Assembly: GCF_011378715.1 (NCBI RefSeq)
Contig: NZ_WTKU01000013.1
Span: 1 to 64,000 of the forward strand
Length of the DNA stretch: 64,000 nucleotides
Reading direction: 5' to 3'
Source: Psychromonas sp. SA13A
Lineage (GTDB): Bacteria > Pseudomonadota > Gammaproteobacteria > Enterobacterales > Psychromonadaceae
Shown here: positions 45,056 to 54,735 of the stretch, piece after piece
Numbering within the stretch: the stretch's first letter is position 1
How the letters are laid out: each line of letters begins with the position of its first letter
Translations under genes and position numbers: made by a program
Notes under the pieces: generated by a model
Told to the model about the DNA's origin: nothing
The model's input: the letters and a program-made list of their open reading frames with translations, nothing else
Databases searched by the model: none

Positions 45056-45091
45056 ATGCACATTCAACAAAATGTTGAATGTGCATTTTTC
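45056..45091 (+). terminator. Terminator after the acyltransferase gene
   Basis: ATGCACATTCAAC pairs with GTTGAATGTGCAT (13 bp perfect) around a five-base loop, followed by TTTTTCATTTTT. Confidence 0.93.
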
Positions 45092-45181
45092 ATTTTTATT
45101 TCATCTCTATCTAATTGAAAAATAAAGTTTAATTTCAATGTTTTGTGCTGCCTCAAATTTTCAACAAATTCATTAACAGAG

Positions 45182-45190
45182 TTATCCACA
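45182..45190 (+). promoter_or_regulatory. Single consensus DnaA box
   Basis: TTATCCACA matches the strong DnaA box exactly, about 215 bases before polA. One isolated box is likely to occur by chance in AT-rich DNA, so any link to polA expression is speculative. Confidence 0.3.
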
Positions 45191-45403
45191 GATTGTTCCA
45201 TGTTGAAAGTAAATGTTTATTTTTCACTAATACCTATTAATAGGTGATCATTGATCGTTAATTTCTACTATTGGTTAACACGTCACCTATTACCTTTATT
45301 TGATAACTTATGATTTGTCGAAGACAATATAATAAAACGTGATCACTATTTTATGTCGTGTAGGTATACTAGGTAACAATTTTATCTGATTGGTAGTTAA
45401 TCT

Positions 45404-48202
45404 ATGGCTGTAGTTCCTGAAAATCCCTTTGTACTTGTTGATGGGTCCTCTTATTTATATCGTGCTTTCTTTTCTCCACCACACTTAACTAATTCTGCAG
45501 GTGAAGCGACAGGGGCTGTTTACGGCGTTGTGAATATGCTGCAAAGTTTATTAAAGCAATTTAGCCCAACACATATTGTGGTTGTATTTGATGCGAAGGG
45601 AAAAACCTTTCGTGACGATATGTATGGTGAATACAAAGCCAATCGCCCGAGTATGCCTGATGATTTACGTAGCCAAATAGAACCGTTACATGCGGTGATC
45701 AAAGCAATGGGTTTGCCTATTTTAACTATTCCGGGTGTTGAAGCGGATGATGTGATCGGTACCTTAGCGTTACAAGCGAGTAAGATGGGAGTAAAGACTC
45801 TGATCAGTACTGGTGATAAAGATATGGCGCAATTAGTTGATGAACATACCTTCTTAATTAACACCATGACTAATACGACTTTAGATGTTGAAGGCGTTAA
45901 AGAAAAATTTGGTATTCCACCTGAAATGATCATTGATTATTTAGCATTAATGGGTGATAAGGTCGATAATATTCCTGGTGTCCCAGGCGTTGGGGAAAAG
46001 ACGGCGTTAGCTATGTTACAAGGTTTAGGTAACATGGATTGTATCTATGAAAACTTAGATAAATTAGCTGATTTAGGCTTCCGTGGTAGTAAAACCATGG
46101 CTAAAAAGATGGCAGATAATGAAGCGATGGCGCGTTTATCTTACTTATTGGCTACCATTAAATTAGATGTTGAATTAGACCAAGGTTATGAAGATTTTAA
46201 ACCTTCCCCACAAGATACTGATGAGCTAATTAAACTATTTGGAAAATTAGAATTTAAGCGTTGGTTAGCATCATTATTAGCAGGTGATAATTTAGTCGCT
46301 AAAGCTTCTTCATCTCAAGAAGGGCAGTTTGTTGCGCCTATAGAAGCCGCTAAATCAATGGTAGATCGTGATAGTTACAAAACAATTTATACAAAAGGCC
46401 AATTATTACAGTGGATTAAAAAGTTAAAGCAAGCAGACGTTTTTGCTTTTGACACTGAAACAACTAGCCTAGATTACATGAAAGCTAACATTGTAGGACT
46501 TTCATTTGCTATTCAAACTAATGTCGGTGAAGAAGCTGCCCCTATTATTGAAGCGGCTTACCTACCGTTAATGCATGATTACATTGATGCACCTACACAA
46601 TTAGATTTTACTGAAACACTTGAGTTGCTAACGCCTTTATTGACGTCAGATGAACATAAAAAAGTAGGTCAAAATCTTAAATACGATCGCAGTGTATTAT
46701 TAAATCATGGTATTACTTTAGGTGGTATCGCTTTTGATACTATGCTGGAGTCATATGTATTAGATAGTACCGGTAAGCATGATATGGATACCTTAGCGTT
46801 AAAATATCTAGGCCATAAATGTATCAGCTTTGAAGATATTGCTGGTAAAGGTAAGAAACAACTGACCTTTAATCAAATAGCGATTAAAGAAGCGGCTCCT
46901 TATGCAGCTGAAGACGCAGATATTACGTTGCGTTTACATCTTGAGTTACAAACACGCTTAAAAGAAACGCCTGAGTTATTGAAGGTATTAGATGAAATAG
47001 AAATGCCGCTATTAACTGTCTTATCTGACATAGAAAGAGGCGGCGTAGAAATTGATAGTAAATTACTGGGTGTGCAAAGTGTTGAAATTGCAAAACGTTT
47101 ATTAGAGCTAGAAGAATTAGCTTATGAAGAAGCTGGTAAACCTTTTAACTTGAGTTCACCGAAGCAATTACAGACTATTTTATTTGAAGAGCTCAATATT
47201 CCTGTTATTAAGAAAACACCTAAAGGTGCCCCTTCTACAGCAGAAGAAGTGCTTCAAGAGTTAGCGTTAACTTACCCGTTACCTAAGTTGATTATTGAGC
47301 ACCGTGGTTTAAGTAAATTAAAATCGACTTATACTGATAAATTGCCATTAATGGTCAATGAACAAACAGGTCGAGTACATACTTCTTACCATCAAGCGGT
47401 CACAGTGACTGGTCGTCTATCATCAAGCGATCCAAATTTACAAAATATTCCAATCCGTAGTGCAGAAGGTCGTCGTATTCGCCAAGCGTTTATTGCACAA
47501 CCGGGATATAAAATTGTCGCTGCCGATTACAGCCAAATTGAATTACGTATTATGGCGCATTTGTCTCAAGATGATGGCCTATTAACGGCTTTCTCAGCGG
47601 GTAAAGATATCCATAAAGCAACTGCTGCAGAAGTATTCTCTGTATCACTTGATGAAGTGACGGTTGATCAGCGTCGTAGTGCTAAAGCGATTAACTTTGG
47701 TTTGATTTACGGTATGAGCGCATTCGGCTTAGCAAAACAGTTAAATATTGGTCGTCAAGAAGCACAAACTTACATGGATCGTTATTTTAGTCGCTACCCA
47801 GCAGTATTAACTTACATGGAAGATACGCGTTTGTTAGCGAATGAAAAAGCCTATGTAGAGACTGTCTTTGGACGTCGCCTACAGTTACCTAATATCAATG
47901 CTAAAAATGGTATGTTGAAGAAAGCGGCAGAACGCGCAGCGATCAATGCGCCGATGCAAGGTACCGCTGCTGATATTATCAAAAAAGCGATGATCAAAAT
48001 GGCAGAGTGGGTGAAACAAAAGCCGGCTGGTAGTGTTCAAATACTCATGCAAGTACACGATGAATTAGTGTTTGCGATTAAAGAAGAATGCGTCGAAGAG
48101 TATACAAAAGAGATTCAAGCCATTATGGCGAATGCAGCTGATTTAGCTGTGCCATTAATTGCTGACGCAGATGTTGGTAATAATTGGGATGAAGCGCATT
48201 AA
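45404..48202 (+). CDS. polA: DNA polymerase I
   Basis: A 932-residue repair and lagging-strand polymerase. The 5'-3' exonuclease (residues 1 to about 300) has [42 protein letters not shown] and [11 protein letters not shown]. The 3'-5' proofreading domain is complete, with [13 protein letters not shown] (Asp350, Glu352). The polymerase domain has motif [19 protein letters not shown] (Asp about 707), the O-helix [19 protein letters not shown] and motif C QVHDELVF near 882. The length matches E. coli (928). It is followed by an intrinsic terminator in the place where enterics and vibrios carry the Spot 42 RNA gene. Confidence 0.98.
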   Translation: MAVVPENPFVLVDGSSYLYRAFFSPPHLTNSAGEATGAVYGVVNMLQSLLKQFSPTHIVVVFDAKGKTFRDDMYGEYKANRPSMPDDLRSQIEPLHAVIKAMGLPILTIPGVEADDVIGTLALQASKMGVKTLISTGDKDMAQLVDEHTFLINTMTNTTLDVEGVKEKFGIPPEMIIDYLALMGDKVDNIPGVPGVGEKTALAMLQGLGNMDCIYENLDKLADLGFRGSKTMAKKMADNEAMARLSYLLATIKLDVELDQGYEDFKPSPQDTDELIKLFGKLEFKRWLASLLAGDNLVAKASSSQEGQFVAPIEAAKSMVDRDSYKTIYTKGQLLQWIKKLKQADVFAFDTETTSLDYMKANIVGLSFAIQTNVGEEAAPIIEAAYLPLMHDYIDAPTQLDFTETLELLTPLLTSDEHKKVGQNLKYDRSVLLNHGITLGGIAFDTMLESYVLDSTGKHDMDTLALKYLGHKCISFEDIAGKGKKQLTFNQIAIKEAAPYAAEDADITLRLHLELQTRLKETPELLKVLDEIEMPLLTVLSDIERGGVEIDSKLLGVQSVEIAKRLLELEELAYEEAGKPFNLSSPKQLQTILFEELNIPVIKKTPKGAPSTAEEVLQELALTYPLPKLIIEHRGLSKLKSTYTDKLPLMVNEQTGRVHTSYHQAVTVTGRLSSSDPNLQNIPIRSAEGRRIRQAFIAQPGYKIVAADYSQIELRIMAHLSQDDGLLTAFSAGKDIHKATAAEVFSVSLDEVTVDQRRSAKAINFGLIYGMSAFGLAKQLNIGRQEAQTYMDRYFSRYPAVLTYMEDTRLLANEKAYVETVFGRRLQLPNINAKNGMLKKAAERAAINAPMQGTAADIIKKAMIKMAEWVKQKPAGSVQILMQVHDELVFAIKEECVEEYTKEIQAIMANAADLAVPLIADADVGNNWDEAH

Positions 48203-48225
48203 TTTTGAACTTAATTAAAAATAAT

Positions 48226-48311
48226 AGGACAAATAATATGAAGATATAACATTGTCCATGCTTTCTTCTCATTCCCCTCAATATGTGTTGCGTATATTGA
48301 GGGTTTTTTTT
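48226..48311 (+). ncRNA. Possible small RNA or polA 3' UTR with terminator
   Basis: GGACAA (48228-48233) can pair with TTGTCC (48252-48257) to make a hairpin ahead of the terminator at 48275-48311. The position, just downstream of polA, is where spf (Spot 42) lies in related orders, but the conserved Spot 42 5' sequence is not present. It may simply be the 3' UTR. Confidence 0.25.
48275..48311 (+). terminator. Intrinsic terminator downstream of polA
   Basis: CCCTCAATAT pairs with ATATTGAGGG around a nine-base loop and is followed by eight T bases. Confidence 0.92.
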
Positions 48312-48407
48312 GGCTATTTTTTTAGATGTTTTCTGGGAGTGGATTTGCACTAGAGGTTAACTTTAGGGAGTTAATTTAAAGGAAGTTAACGTAAAGCTTG
48401 AAAGGGA

Positions 48408-48878
48408 TTAATTAGGTTTAGTAAAACAAATCTCGATATAGGCATTACCTTTATCTGATTTAAAAGGCATTAATACTTTAGAACCATTAACTTGATGGCT
48501 AATTGAATGGTTTTCACCGGTAACAACAATAGGTGTTGCCATGTCAAATTCAAAGCCTTTTTCACCGAGTTGACGCTTGGCACCACCTGCGACCATGTTA
48601 GTGATTTCACCCACCATATCCGTAATATCATCAGAGATATCCTCGATTTTTTCACCTACCATCATTTCAAATACATTTAATGCTAATTTTTTCTCAAAAC
48701 TAATTGAAAATGATCCTGAAGTAGTTGGGCCAACCATACCAATTAATCCTGAAACATCACCACGTGCGACGGTATCTTTTTTTAGGCTTGGACGCCCTGG
48801 TTTAATATCCAACATCGCCATGGTTTTTAAAACATTAATAAATGAGGATAAAAACGGGTTAACAAATTCTGCATTCAT
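48408..48878 (-). CDS. CheX-like chemotaxis phosphatase
   Basis: A 156-residue single-domain protein of the CheX/CheC family. The family's catalytic Glu-x-x-Asn pair is visible in DMVGEITNMVAGGAKRQL (Glu91, Asn94). Preceding strands (DVSGLIGMVGPTTSGSFSISFEKKLALNVFEMMVGE) and following strands complete the fold. Members dephosphorylate CheY-P. Here no che or flagellar gene is adjacent, so it probably serves a remote response regulator. It sits between polA and zur on the opposite strand from polA. Confidence 0.85.
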   Translation of the reverse strand: MNAEFVNPFLSSFINVLKTMAMLDIKPGRPSLKKDTVARGDVSGLIGMVGPTTSGSFSISFEKKLALNVFEMMVGEKIEDISDDITDMVGEITNMVAGGAKRQLGEKGFEFDMATPIVVTGENHSISHQVNGSKVLMPFKSDKGNAYIEICFTKPN

Positions 48879-48926
48879 AGTTTAATTACTGCTCATAATG
48901 ATTAAGTGGGTTAATTTTTTATGAGA

Positions 48927-49406
48927 CTAATTATAGAGGCAGGTTTCACAAATTCCATGCGCTTCTAACACTTTATTGGTAATTTTAAAGCCAAACTGTG
49001 AAGCTTTCGCAGAAAATGCCTCATCAATAACAGGATCACTTAATTCAATGACCTTTTTACACTTATTACAGATCAACAATTGCATCGCATGTTCGCAACC
49101 TAAATGACAGCACATTAAATAAGAATTCAAAGATTCTATACGATGAATAAAGTGGTTTTCTAGCAGAAACTCTAATGCACGATAGATAGTCGGTGGCTTA
49201 GCTTTGCTATCAAATACTTGTAATTGCTCTAATAACTCATATGCCGTGATCGCGCCTTTATGTTCAGCCATTAAAGTGAAAACTTGTTGTCGTACTGCTG
49301 TAAAACGTACGTTGTTAGCTTTGCAGATATCGATAGCACGAGCAAGTAGTGGAGATGGCTTTATTGGTGGTATTGTTAGCGGCGTTGTTGACTGCGTTAT
49401 TGACAT
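48927..49406 (-). CDS. zur: Zinc uptake regulator (Fur family)
   Basis: A 159-residue metalloregulator that represses zinc uptake genes when zinc is replete. Compared with E. coli Zur it keeps the N-terminal helix AIDICKANNVRFTAVRQQVFTLM, and AITAYELLEQL with AKPPTIYRALEFLLENHFIHRIESLNSYLMC. The latter is the recognition helix and hinge that distinguish Zur from Fur. Structural zinc cysteines are CNKC and CETC, and the sensory-site histidines and Cys occur around HLGCEHAMQ and LEAHGIC. The first 18 residues (SITQSTTPLTIPPIKPS) are a variable extension. No Zur box was identified upstream. Confidence 0.93.
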   Translation of the reverse strand: MSITQSTTPLTIPPIKPSPLLARAIDICKANNVRFTAVRQQVFTLMAEHKGAITAYELLEQLQVFDSKAKPPTIYRALEFLLENHFIHRIESLNSYLMCCHLGCEHAMQLLICNKCKKVIELSDPVIDEAFSAKASQFGFKITNKVLEAHGICETCLYN

Positions 49407-49490
49407 AGTTACGTACTTTTTTCAGTGAAAGAATCAAGATAATAACATAGCAGTAGCAGATTAAAGAACGCAATTCATATACGTTAATAC

Positions 49491-50564
49491 TTACTTATCA
49501 ATAATTGAGGGCTTTAATGTATTTTTGCTGATATTGGCATCCTGGTAGCGTTCTGAACGTTGCAACGTTTGAGTCGGCGTTTCTGCAAATAATTGTTTAT
49601 ATTGCGCATTAAAAGTACCAAGGTGAAAAAATCCAAAATTTAATGCAAGATCAGCGATTGTATTCTGCTGACCACTACCTAATAAAACGCGCCTTATTTC
49701 GTTGAGACGACATTCTCTTATATATTGTATGGGTGAGATACCTAAACCTTGTTCAAAACAATACTGTAATGCTCTCCTGCTGACATGAGCAATTTGGCAT
49801 AATTCAGTGATTGTTAATGGGTAATGATTGGTCTGCTTAATATAGTTGGTGATCTCTGTAATCACTCTTTGTGTCGTTTGGTAGTGACCAAAATGTTGTT
49901 CATTTGTATATTCAGTTTGTGCCAGTAGGTCGGCAACTTTAGATGTGATCAATGGCTTTAACGTGGTTAAGCGAGACAGGTTGTGTTCATTGATAATGCT
50001 ATTTTTACCACTTGGTGAGTTGTTATTATTGAGGAGTAAACTGATTAGCTTAGCGAGTTCATAACTTACGTAATGATTGGGTGCAGAAGCTTGCATTGTA
50101 TTATCTCGGTTTTCCCATAATGCTTGGTCAGGACCAACCATTTCTTGGCTTATGCTGTCTTTATTCACAACTAAACCATAAATATGAAAGTCGGCAGGAG
50201 TAAGCAACTCAAACTCAACGCCCGATGGGCGTGTCATTATCTGACCTGCTTCTATTTGATAATTATTAATTTTTGGACGCTGCGTTTGCAACGAAAAACC
50301 TAACCATAAATTATCGTCTTTTACTGCACATTGTTGTAGTAATGTTTGATTGGTGAATTCTTCAAAAAAATGGATACCCGCTAACTTCAATTCATCTAAA
50401 TAACCGCTAAAAGTCCCACTACTATGTTGGTTATAGCGCTGTTCCCATTGCACCAAGCTTTCGGCTTGTTGGTTCACATCAAAAGTAAATGATTTGCACC
50501 TATCTAGTGCAGAGGTAGTACTACCTTGGTGCTGCTCTAAAAATTTTAAATTTTCACTTTTCAT
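49491..50564 (-). CDS. eutR: AraC-family regulator of ethanolamine utilisation
   Basis: A 357-residue AraC-type activator. The N-terminal 200 residues form a cupin-like effector domain with QIMTRPSGVEFELLTPADFHIYGLVVN. The C-terminal pair of helix-turn-helix motifs is LTITELCQIAHVSRRALQYCFEQGLGISPIQYIRECRLNEIRRVLL and IADLALNFGFFHLGTFNAQYKQLFAETPTQTL, close to EutR. It is transcribed away from eutB across a 160-base region. By analogy it activates eut genes with ethanolamine and cobalamin. AAGG precedes the ATG. Confidence 0.88.
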   Translation of the reverse strand: MKSENLKFLEQHQGSTTSALDRCKSFTFDVNQQAESLVQWEQRYNQHSSGTFSGYLDELKLAGIHFFEEFTNQTLLQQCAVKDDNLWLGFSLQTQRPKINNYQIEAGQIMTRPSGVEFELLTPADFHIYGLVVNKDSISQEMVGPDQALWENRDNTMQASAPNHYVSYELAKLISLLLNNNNSPSGKNSIINEHNLSRLTTLKPLITSKVADLLAQTEYTNEQHFGHYQTTQRVITEITNYIKQTNHYPLTITELCQIAHVSRRALQYCFEQGLGISPIQYIRECRLNEIRRVLLGSGQQNTIADLALNFGFFHLGTFNAQYKQLFAETPTQTLQRSERYQDANISKNTLKPSIIDK

Positions 50565-50723
50565 CTCGATGCCTTAATTTGATGCAATGCAAATATAACT
50601 TTATGTTTTAAAAGTATTTTATTGTTTGCGCAATAGCGTCACTCAGTTGGAATGATCCTCGCTAATTATTACTTATCTAGTTTGCAATGTTTGCGCCGAA
50701 TTTAATGTTTTGAGGTATTTACC
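50565..50723. promoter_or_regulatory. Divergent eutR-eutB promoter region
   Basis: TTTGC motifs recur: a direct pair at 50681-50685 and 50690-50694 with nine-base spacing, a TTTGCGCAATAGCG near 50635, and a reverse-strand copy near 50588. Such direct repeats fit AraC-type binding; EutR control is inferred. Confidence 0.4.
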
Positions 50724-52124
50724 ATGTCCAATTATCGCTATCAGCTAGGTAGTCATGTTTATCGATTTGATAATCTTGCTGATTTGATGGCTAAAGCATC
50801 ACCAATGAGATCAGGTGACCAATTGGCTGGTGTTGCTGCGCTGTCGTCAGAGCAACGTGCTGTCGCACAAATGTTATTAGCAGAATTACCCTTAAAAACC
50901 TTTCTCGAAGAAACACTGATTCCTTATGAAAAAGATGAAATAACGCGCCTTATTATTGACGATCATGATGCCGCAGCATTTTCAGAAATTTCACATTTAA
51001 CCGTGGGCGATTTTCGCAATTGGTTATTACAAGAAACAACGACTGAAGTTGATTTCAAACGTATACGCGCAGGTATTACACCTGAAATGGTGGCAGCGGT
51101 CAGTAAAATAATGCGTAACCAAGACCTTATTTTAGTCGCTAAAAAATGCAATATTATTACTCAATTCCGTAACACTATTGGCTTACCTGGACATTTATCT
51201 ACACGCTTACAACCAAACCATCCAACAGACGATGTGAATGGTATTGCGGCGACTATTTTTGATGGTTTGATGTATGGCAGTGGCGATGCTGTCTTAGGGA
51301 TTAACCCGGCCACTGATAGCGTTTCACAAGCAGTGAAATTAATGAAGTTAATGGATGACGTTATTCAGCATTATGAAATACCAACACAGTCTTGTGTATT
51401 AACGCATGTTACTAACACCATCGAAGCAATAGAACTTGGCGCGCCTGTGGATCTGGTTTTTCAGTCTATTGGTGGTACTGAAGCAACCAATCAAGGTTTT
51501 GGTGTAAATCTCAACGTATTAAATGAAGCACATCAAGCCGCATTAGAATTAAAACGCGGAACTGTCGGCAATAACGTGATGTATTTTGAAACGGGTCAAG
51601 GTAGCGCGCTTTCTGCTAACGGCCATCACGGAGTGGATCAACAAACCTGTGAGACACGTGCTTACGCAGTCGCACGTAAATTTAAACCTTTATTAGTGAA
51701 TACTGTGGTTGGCTTTATAGGTCCTGAATACCTTTTTGATGGGAAGCAAATTATTCGAGCAGGTTTAGAAGATCATTTCTGTGGGAAGTTATTAGGTTTA
51801 CCGATGGGGTGTGATATTTGTTATACCAACCACGCCTACGCCGATCAAAATGATATGGACAACTTACTAACGCTATTAGGGGTTGCAGAGTGTTCATTTA
51901 TCATGGGCATTCCCGGCTCTGATGACATCATGCTTAACTATCAAACAACGTCTTTCCATGATGCACTTTATGCGCGTCAAGTATTAGGGCTGCGTCCTGC
52001 ACCAGAGTTTGACCAATGGCTTAAAAAAATGCAATTGGCACCCGCTGATAACCTGACCCAATTAAGTAACACATTACCTGAACGCTTTGCTCATCCATTA
52101 AATATGATCAAGGAGCTTTTATGA
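50724..52124 (+). CDS. eutB: Ethanolamine ammonia-lyase large subunit
   Basis: A 466-residue catalytic subunit. With adenosylcobalamin and EutC it cleaves ethanolamine to acetaldehyde and ammonia. It matches EutB from YRYQLGSHVYRFDNLADLMAKASPMRSGDQLAGVAA onward. It has the substrate barrel segments RLQPNHPTDDVNGIAATIFDGLMYGSGDAVLGINPATD, FQSIGGTEATNQGFG and YFETGQGSALSANGHHGVDQQT. The GMCE-like region is represented by LLGLPMGCDICYTNHAYADQNDMDNL. TGAGG precedes the ATG. Its stop overlaps the eutC start by four bases. Confidence 0.97.
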   Translation: MSNYRYQLGSHVYRFDNLADLMAKASPMRSGDQLAGVAALSSEQRAVAQMLLAELPLKTFLEETLIPYEKDEITRLIIDDHDAAAFSEISHLTVGDFRNWLLQETTTEVDFKRIRAGITPEMVAAVSKIMRNQDLILVAKKCNIITQFRNTIGLPGHLSTRLQPNHPTDDVNGIAATIFDGLMYGSGDAVLGINPATDSVSQAVKLMKLMDDVIQHYEIPTQSCVLTHVTNTIEAIELGAPVDLVFQSIGGTEATNQGFGVNLNVLNEAHQAALELKRGTVGNNVMYFETGQGSALSANGHHGVDQQTCETRAYAVARKFKPLLVNTVVGFIGPEYLFDGKQIIRAGLEDHFCGKLLGLPMGCDICYTNHAYADQNDMDNLLTLLGVAECSFIMGIPGSDDIMLNYQTTSFHDALYARQVLGLRPAPEFDQWLKKMQLAPADNLTQLSNTLPERFAHPLNMIKELL

Positions 52125-52981
52125 GTGACATTAAACCCAACGACTCAAAAATAATACATAAAGACCCTTGGGAAAAGTTACGTCAGTTTACTGATGCTCG
52201 TATTGGATTAGGTCGCGTTGGTACAAGTCTTCCCACATCTGAATTACTGCGTTTTCAGCTTTCTCATGCGCAAGCTATTGATGCGGTTCATGTTCCACTT
52301 GATATCGATAAATTATGTGAACAATTTGCAGAATCTGAAGTATTAACGCCTTACTTACCAATACAGAAGTTACATAGCAAAGCACGTGACCGTATGGAAT
52401 ATCTACAACGTCCCGATTTAGGGCGTCAATTGGATGAAAAGTCTATTTCTTCTTTACAACCTACATCAGGTGAACGCTACGATTTAGTGTTTGTGCTTGC
52501 TGACGGTTTATCTTCTTATGCGATTAGCCACCATGCTAAAAACTTTGTTGAGCTTTTTATTCGTCGTCTCAATGAAGAGTCCAACAAAAAATTAAATATC
52601 GCTCCTATCTGTGTTGTTCAACAAGGCCGTGTTGCTGTGGGAGATGATGTTTGTGAAGCCTTGAATGCTAAACAGGTTGTACTTCTGATTGGTGAACGTC
52701 CGGGATTAAGTTCACCTGACAGTATGGGGATGTATTTAACATGGAATGCTAAACGCGGTATTGAAGATTCATTACGTAATTGCATTTCAAATATTCGCCC
52801 TGAAGGCTTGAAGTACCAAGCTGCGGTACATAAGGGGCATTATTTACTTACTGAGTCCCTTCGTCTTGAATTAACAGGTGTGAATTTAAAAGATCGTTCT
52901 GAAGATTCATTACTTGATAACACTGCGCAACAGCATTTCTGTTTGACCAGTGGTAACCACAATTTACTGTTTAATCATTAA
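52121..52981 (+). CDS. eutC: Ethanolamine ammonia-lyase small subunit
   Basis: A 286-residue subunit that completes the cobalamin-binding site of the lyase. It keeps DPWEKLRQFTDARIGLGRVGTSLPTSELLRFQLSHAQAIDAVHVPLD, the LQRPDLGRQLDEKS block, and VFVLADGLSSYAISHHA. The later PICVVQQGRVAVGDDVCEALNAKQVVLLIGERPGLSSPDSMGMYLTWN is highly conserved. The N-terminal shell-targeting extension used in microcompartment systems is short or absent here. This agrees with the lack of shell genes nearby. Its start overlaps eutB by four bases. Confidence 0.97.
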   Translation: MSDIKPNDSKIIHKDPWEKLRQFTDARIGLGRVGTSLPTSELLRFQLSHAQAIDAVHVPLDIDKLCEQFAESEVLTPYLPIQKLHSKARDRMEYLQRPDLGRQLDEKSISSLQPTSGERYDLVFVLADGLSSYAISHHAKNFVELFIRRLNEESNKKLNIAPICVVQQGRVAVGDDVCEALNAKQVVLLIGERPGLSSPDSMGMYLTWNAKRGIEDSLRNCISNIRPEGLKYQAAVHKGHYLLTESLRLELTGVNLKDRSEDSLLDNTAQQHFCLTSGNHNLLFNH

Positions 52982-53010
52982 TTATCTAACCACAATAAAA
53001 AGGAAGTCTT

Positions 53011-54402
53011 ATGTCTACTAATAAAGAGTATCTTGCTCAAAGACAATTAAAAAAGGGAGCTGCGGGTTGGATCTTACTTGCGGGCCTAGGTGTTTCATAT
53101 GTTATTTCTGGTGATTTTGCCGGATGGAACTTTGGTATCGCACAAGCTGGGTGGGGTGGTTTTGTTATTGCTGCTGTTTTGATGGGCGTAATGTATTTAA
53201 CCTTAGTTTTATCATTAGCAGAAATGTCCTCTGCGATTCCTGCCGCGGGTGGTGGTTATAGTTTTGCACGTCAAGCAATGGGACCTGTTGGTGGTTATCT
53301 TACTGGGTTGGCTGTATTAATTGAATATACACTTGCGCCTGCTGCGATTGTTATTTTTATTGGTTCTGCTGTGAATGAACTAATAGGTATGGACGGGCCC
53401 ATTGTTTACGCTGTTTTTTATCTGATTTTTGTAGGTATCCATATTTTTGGTGCTGGCGAAGCCTTAAAAGTAATGATGGTGATCAGTGCATTAGCGGTGG
53501 TTGCTATTATTGCTACTGGCGTGGTTTTATTACCTGCTTTTAATACGGAAAATTTATTTGATGTGGCACCACTTGCCAATGGCAGTGAATTTTTACCGAT
53601 GGGGTATTACGGTGTTTGGGCTGCTTTGCCTTTTGCAATGTGGTTATTCTTAGCTGTGGAAGGCGTACCGCTAGCTGCAGAAGAAGCAAAAGATCCTGCT
53701 AAAGATGTGCCTAAAGGAATTATTGCAGCTATGATTTTTTTATTAGGGACTGCGACATTAGTCGTCGTGCTGGTGGCAGGCGCTGCTGGTGCAAAAGCGA
53801 CGGGCTCAAGTGCGGTACCGTTGGTAGATGCATTGAATATGACTGGGAATACTAACCTTGCAACCGTTGTTAACGTGTTAGGTTTAGCGGGCTTAGTTGC
53901 GTCGTTTTTCTCAATTATTTACGGTTATAGCCGCTTGGTATTTGCATTATCTCGTGCCGGCTATTTACCACAAAAATTATCATTAACTAGTAAACGTAAA
54001 GTGCCCGTTCGCTCATTAATTTTCCCTGGTATTTTAGGCTTCCTATTATCATTAACTGGTGAAGGTGACTTGATGTTATCAATGGCTGTCGTAGGGGCAA
54101 CGGTATCGTATGCCATGATGTCGGGCAGTCATATATTATTGCGCATTAAACAACCTAATTTAAATCGTCCTTATAAAACTCCAGGTGGTGTAGTGACTTC
54201 AGGTATTTCATTTGTATTGTCTTTACTCGCATTAACCGGAGTTTATGCCTACGACGTAAGAGCCTTTTATTTTACATTGGCATTGTTTGCTGTGGGCATG
54301 TTGTATTACGTATTAATTGGCCGTAATAATTTAGTGGCGAATTCTGCAGAAGAGGAGTTTGCTTTATTATCTCAGGCTGAAGGAGAGCTGGCTGTCAGTT
54401 AG
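53011..54402 (+). CDS. eat: Ethanolamine permease (APC family)
   Basis: A 463-residue inner-membrane transporter of the amino acid-polyamine-cation superfamily with 12 predicted helices. TM1 and its GDFAGWNFG loop (LAGLGVSYVISGDFAGWNFGIAQAGWGGF) and the TM6 region MWLFLAVEGVPLAAEEAKDPAKDVPKGI are characteristic of Eat/EutP-type permeases. These replace EutH in short eut operons. It is 29 bases after eutC with AAGGAAG before the ATG, hence co-transcribed. It should import ethanolamine when concentrations or pH make diffusion inadequate. Confidence 0.9.
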   Translation: MSTNKEYLAQRQLKKGAAGWILLAGLGVSYVISGDFAGWNFGIAQAGWGGFVIAAVLMGVMYLTLVLSLAEMSSAIPAAGGGYSFARQAMGPVGGYLTGLAVLIEYTLAPAAIVIFIGSAVNELIGMDGPIVYAVFYLIFVGIHIFGAGEALKVMMVISALAVVAIIATGVVLLPAFNTENLFDVAPLANGSEFLPMGYYGVWAALPFAMWLFLAVEGVPLAAEEAKDPAKDVPKGIIAAMIFLLGTATLVVVLVAGAAGAKATGSSAVPLVDALNMTGNTNLATVVNVLGLAGLVASFFSIIYGYSRLVFALSRAGYLPQKLSLTSKRKVPVRSLIFPGILGFLLSLTGEGDLMLSMAVVGATVSYAMMSGSHILLRIKQPNLNRPYKTPGGVVTSGISFVLSLLALTGVYAYDVRAFYFTLALFAVGMLYYVLIGRNNLVANSAEEEFALLSQAEGELAVS

Positions 54403-54420
54403 TACTTTTCCATTCATCAT

Positions 54421-54460
54421 AAAACTTAAAGCTTGCATTATTGAGTGAGCTTTAAGTTTT
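54421..54460 (+). terminator. eut operon terminator
   Basis: AAAACTTAAAGCT pairs with AGCTTTAAGTTTT (13 bp) 19 bases after the permease stop. The T-rich end is within the stem. Confidence 0.8.
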
Positions 54461-54735
54461 GCATATCTTCCCTTTCACTATTCTTTTCTCTCTTTCTTAT
54501 TGGATTTTTTAATTGATAGTCAGCTTGTAAAAAAATATTCATTGGTGGCGGTTATATTATTGCTAGACTGTTGTAATGGCTTGTTTTCCTACAAAGCATG
54601 TATCGCGTAACTTTATCTACAATATTAAAATAAACACAATCTAATTTTCTCATTGCTTGATAATTTTTCTGGGTATAACCTGTATATGTAATGCATGTCA
54701 TGGTTCACCTTGGATTTTAATCTTGGAGAAACACT

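Noticed and set aside
45520-45933. 137-codon minus-strand frame inside polA
   Set aside because: Antisense shadow of the 5'-3' exonuclease domain.
48226-48311. Spot 42 RNA assignment
   Set aside because: The position fits, but the conserved 5' segment of Spot 42 is not found, so the family name is not used.
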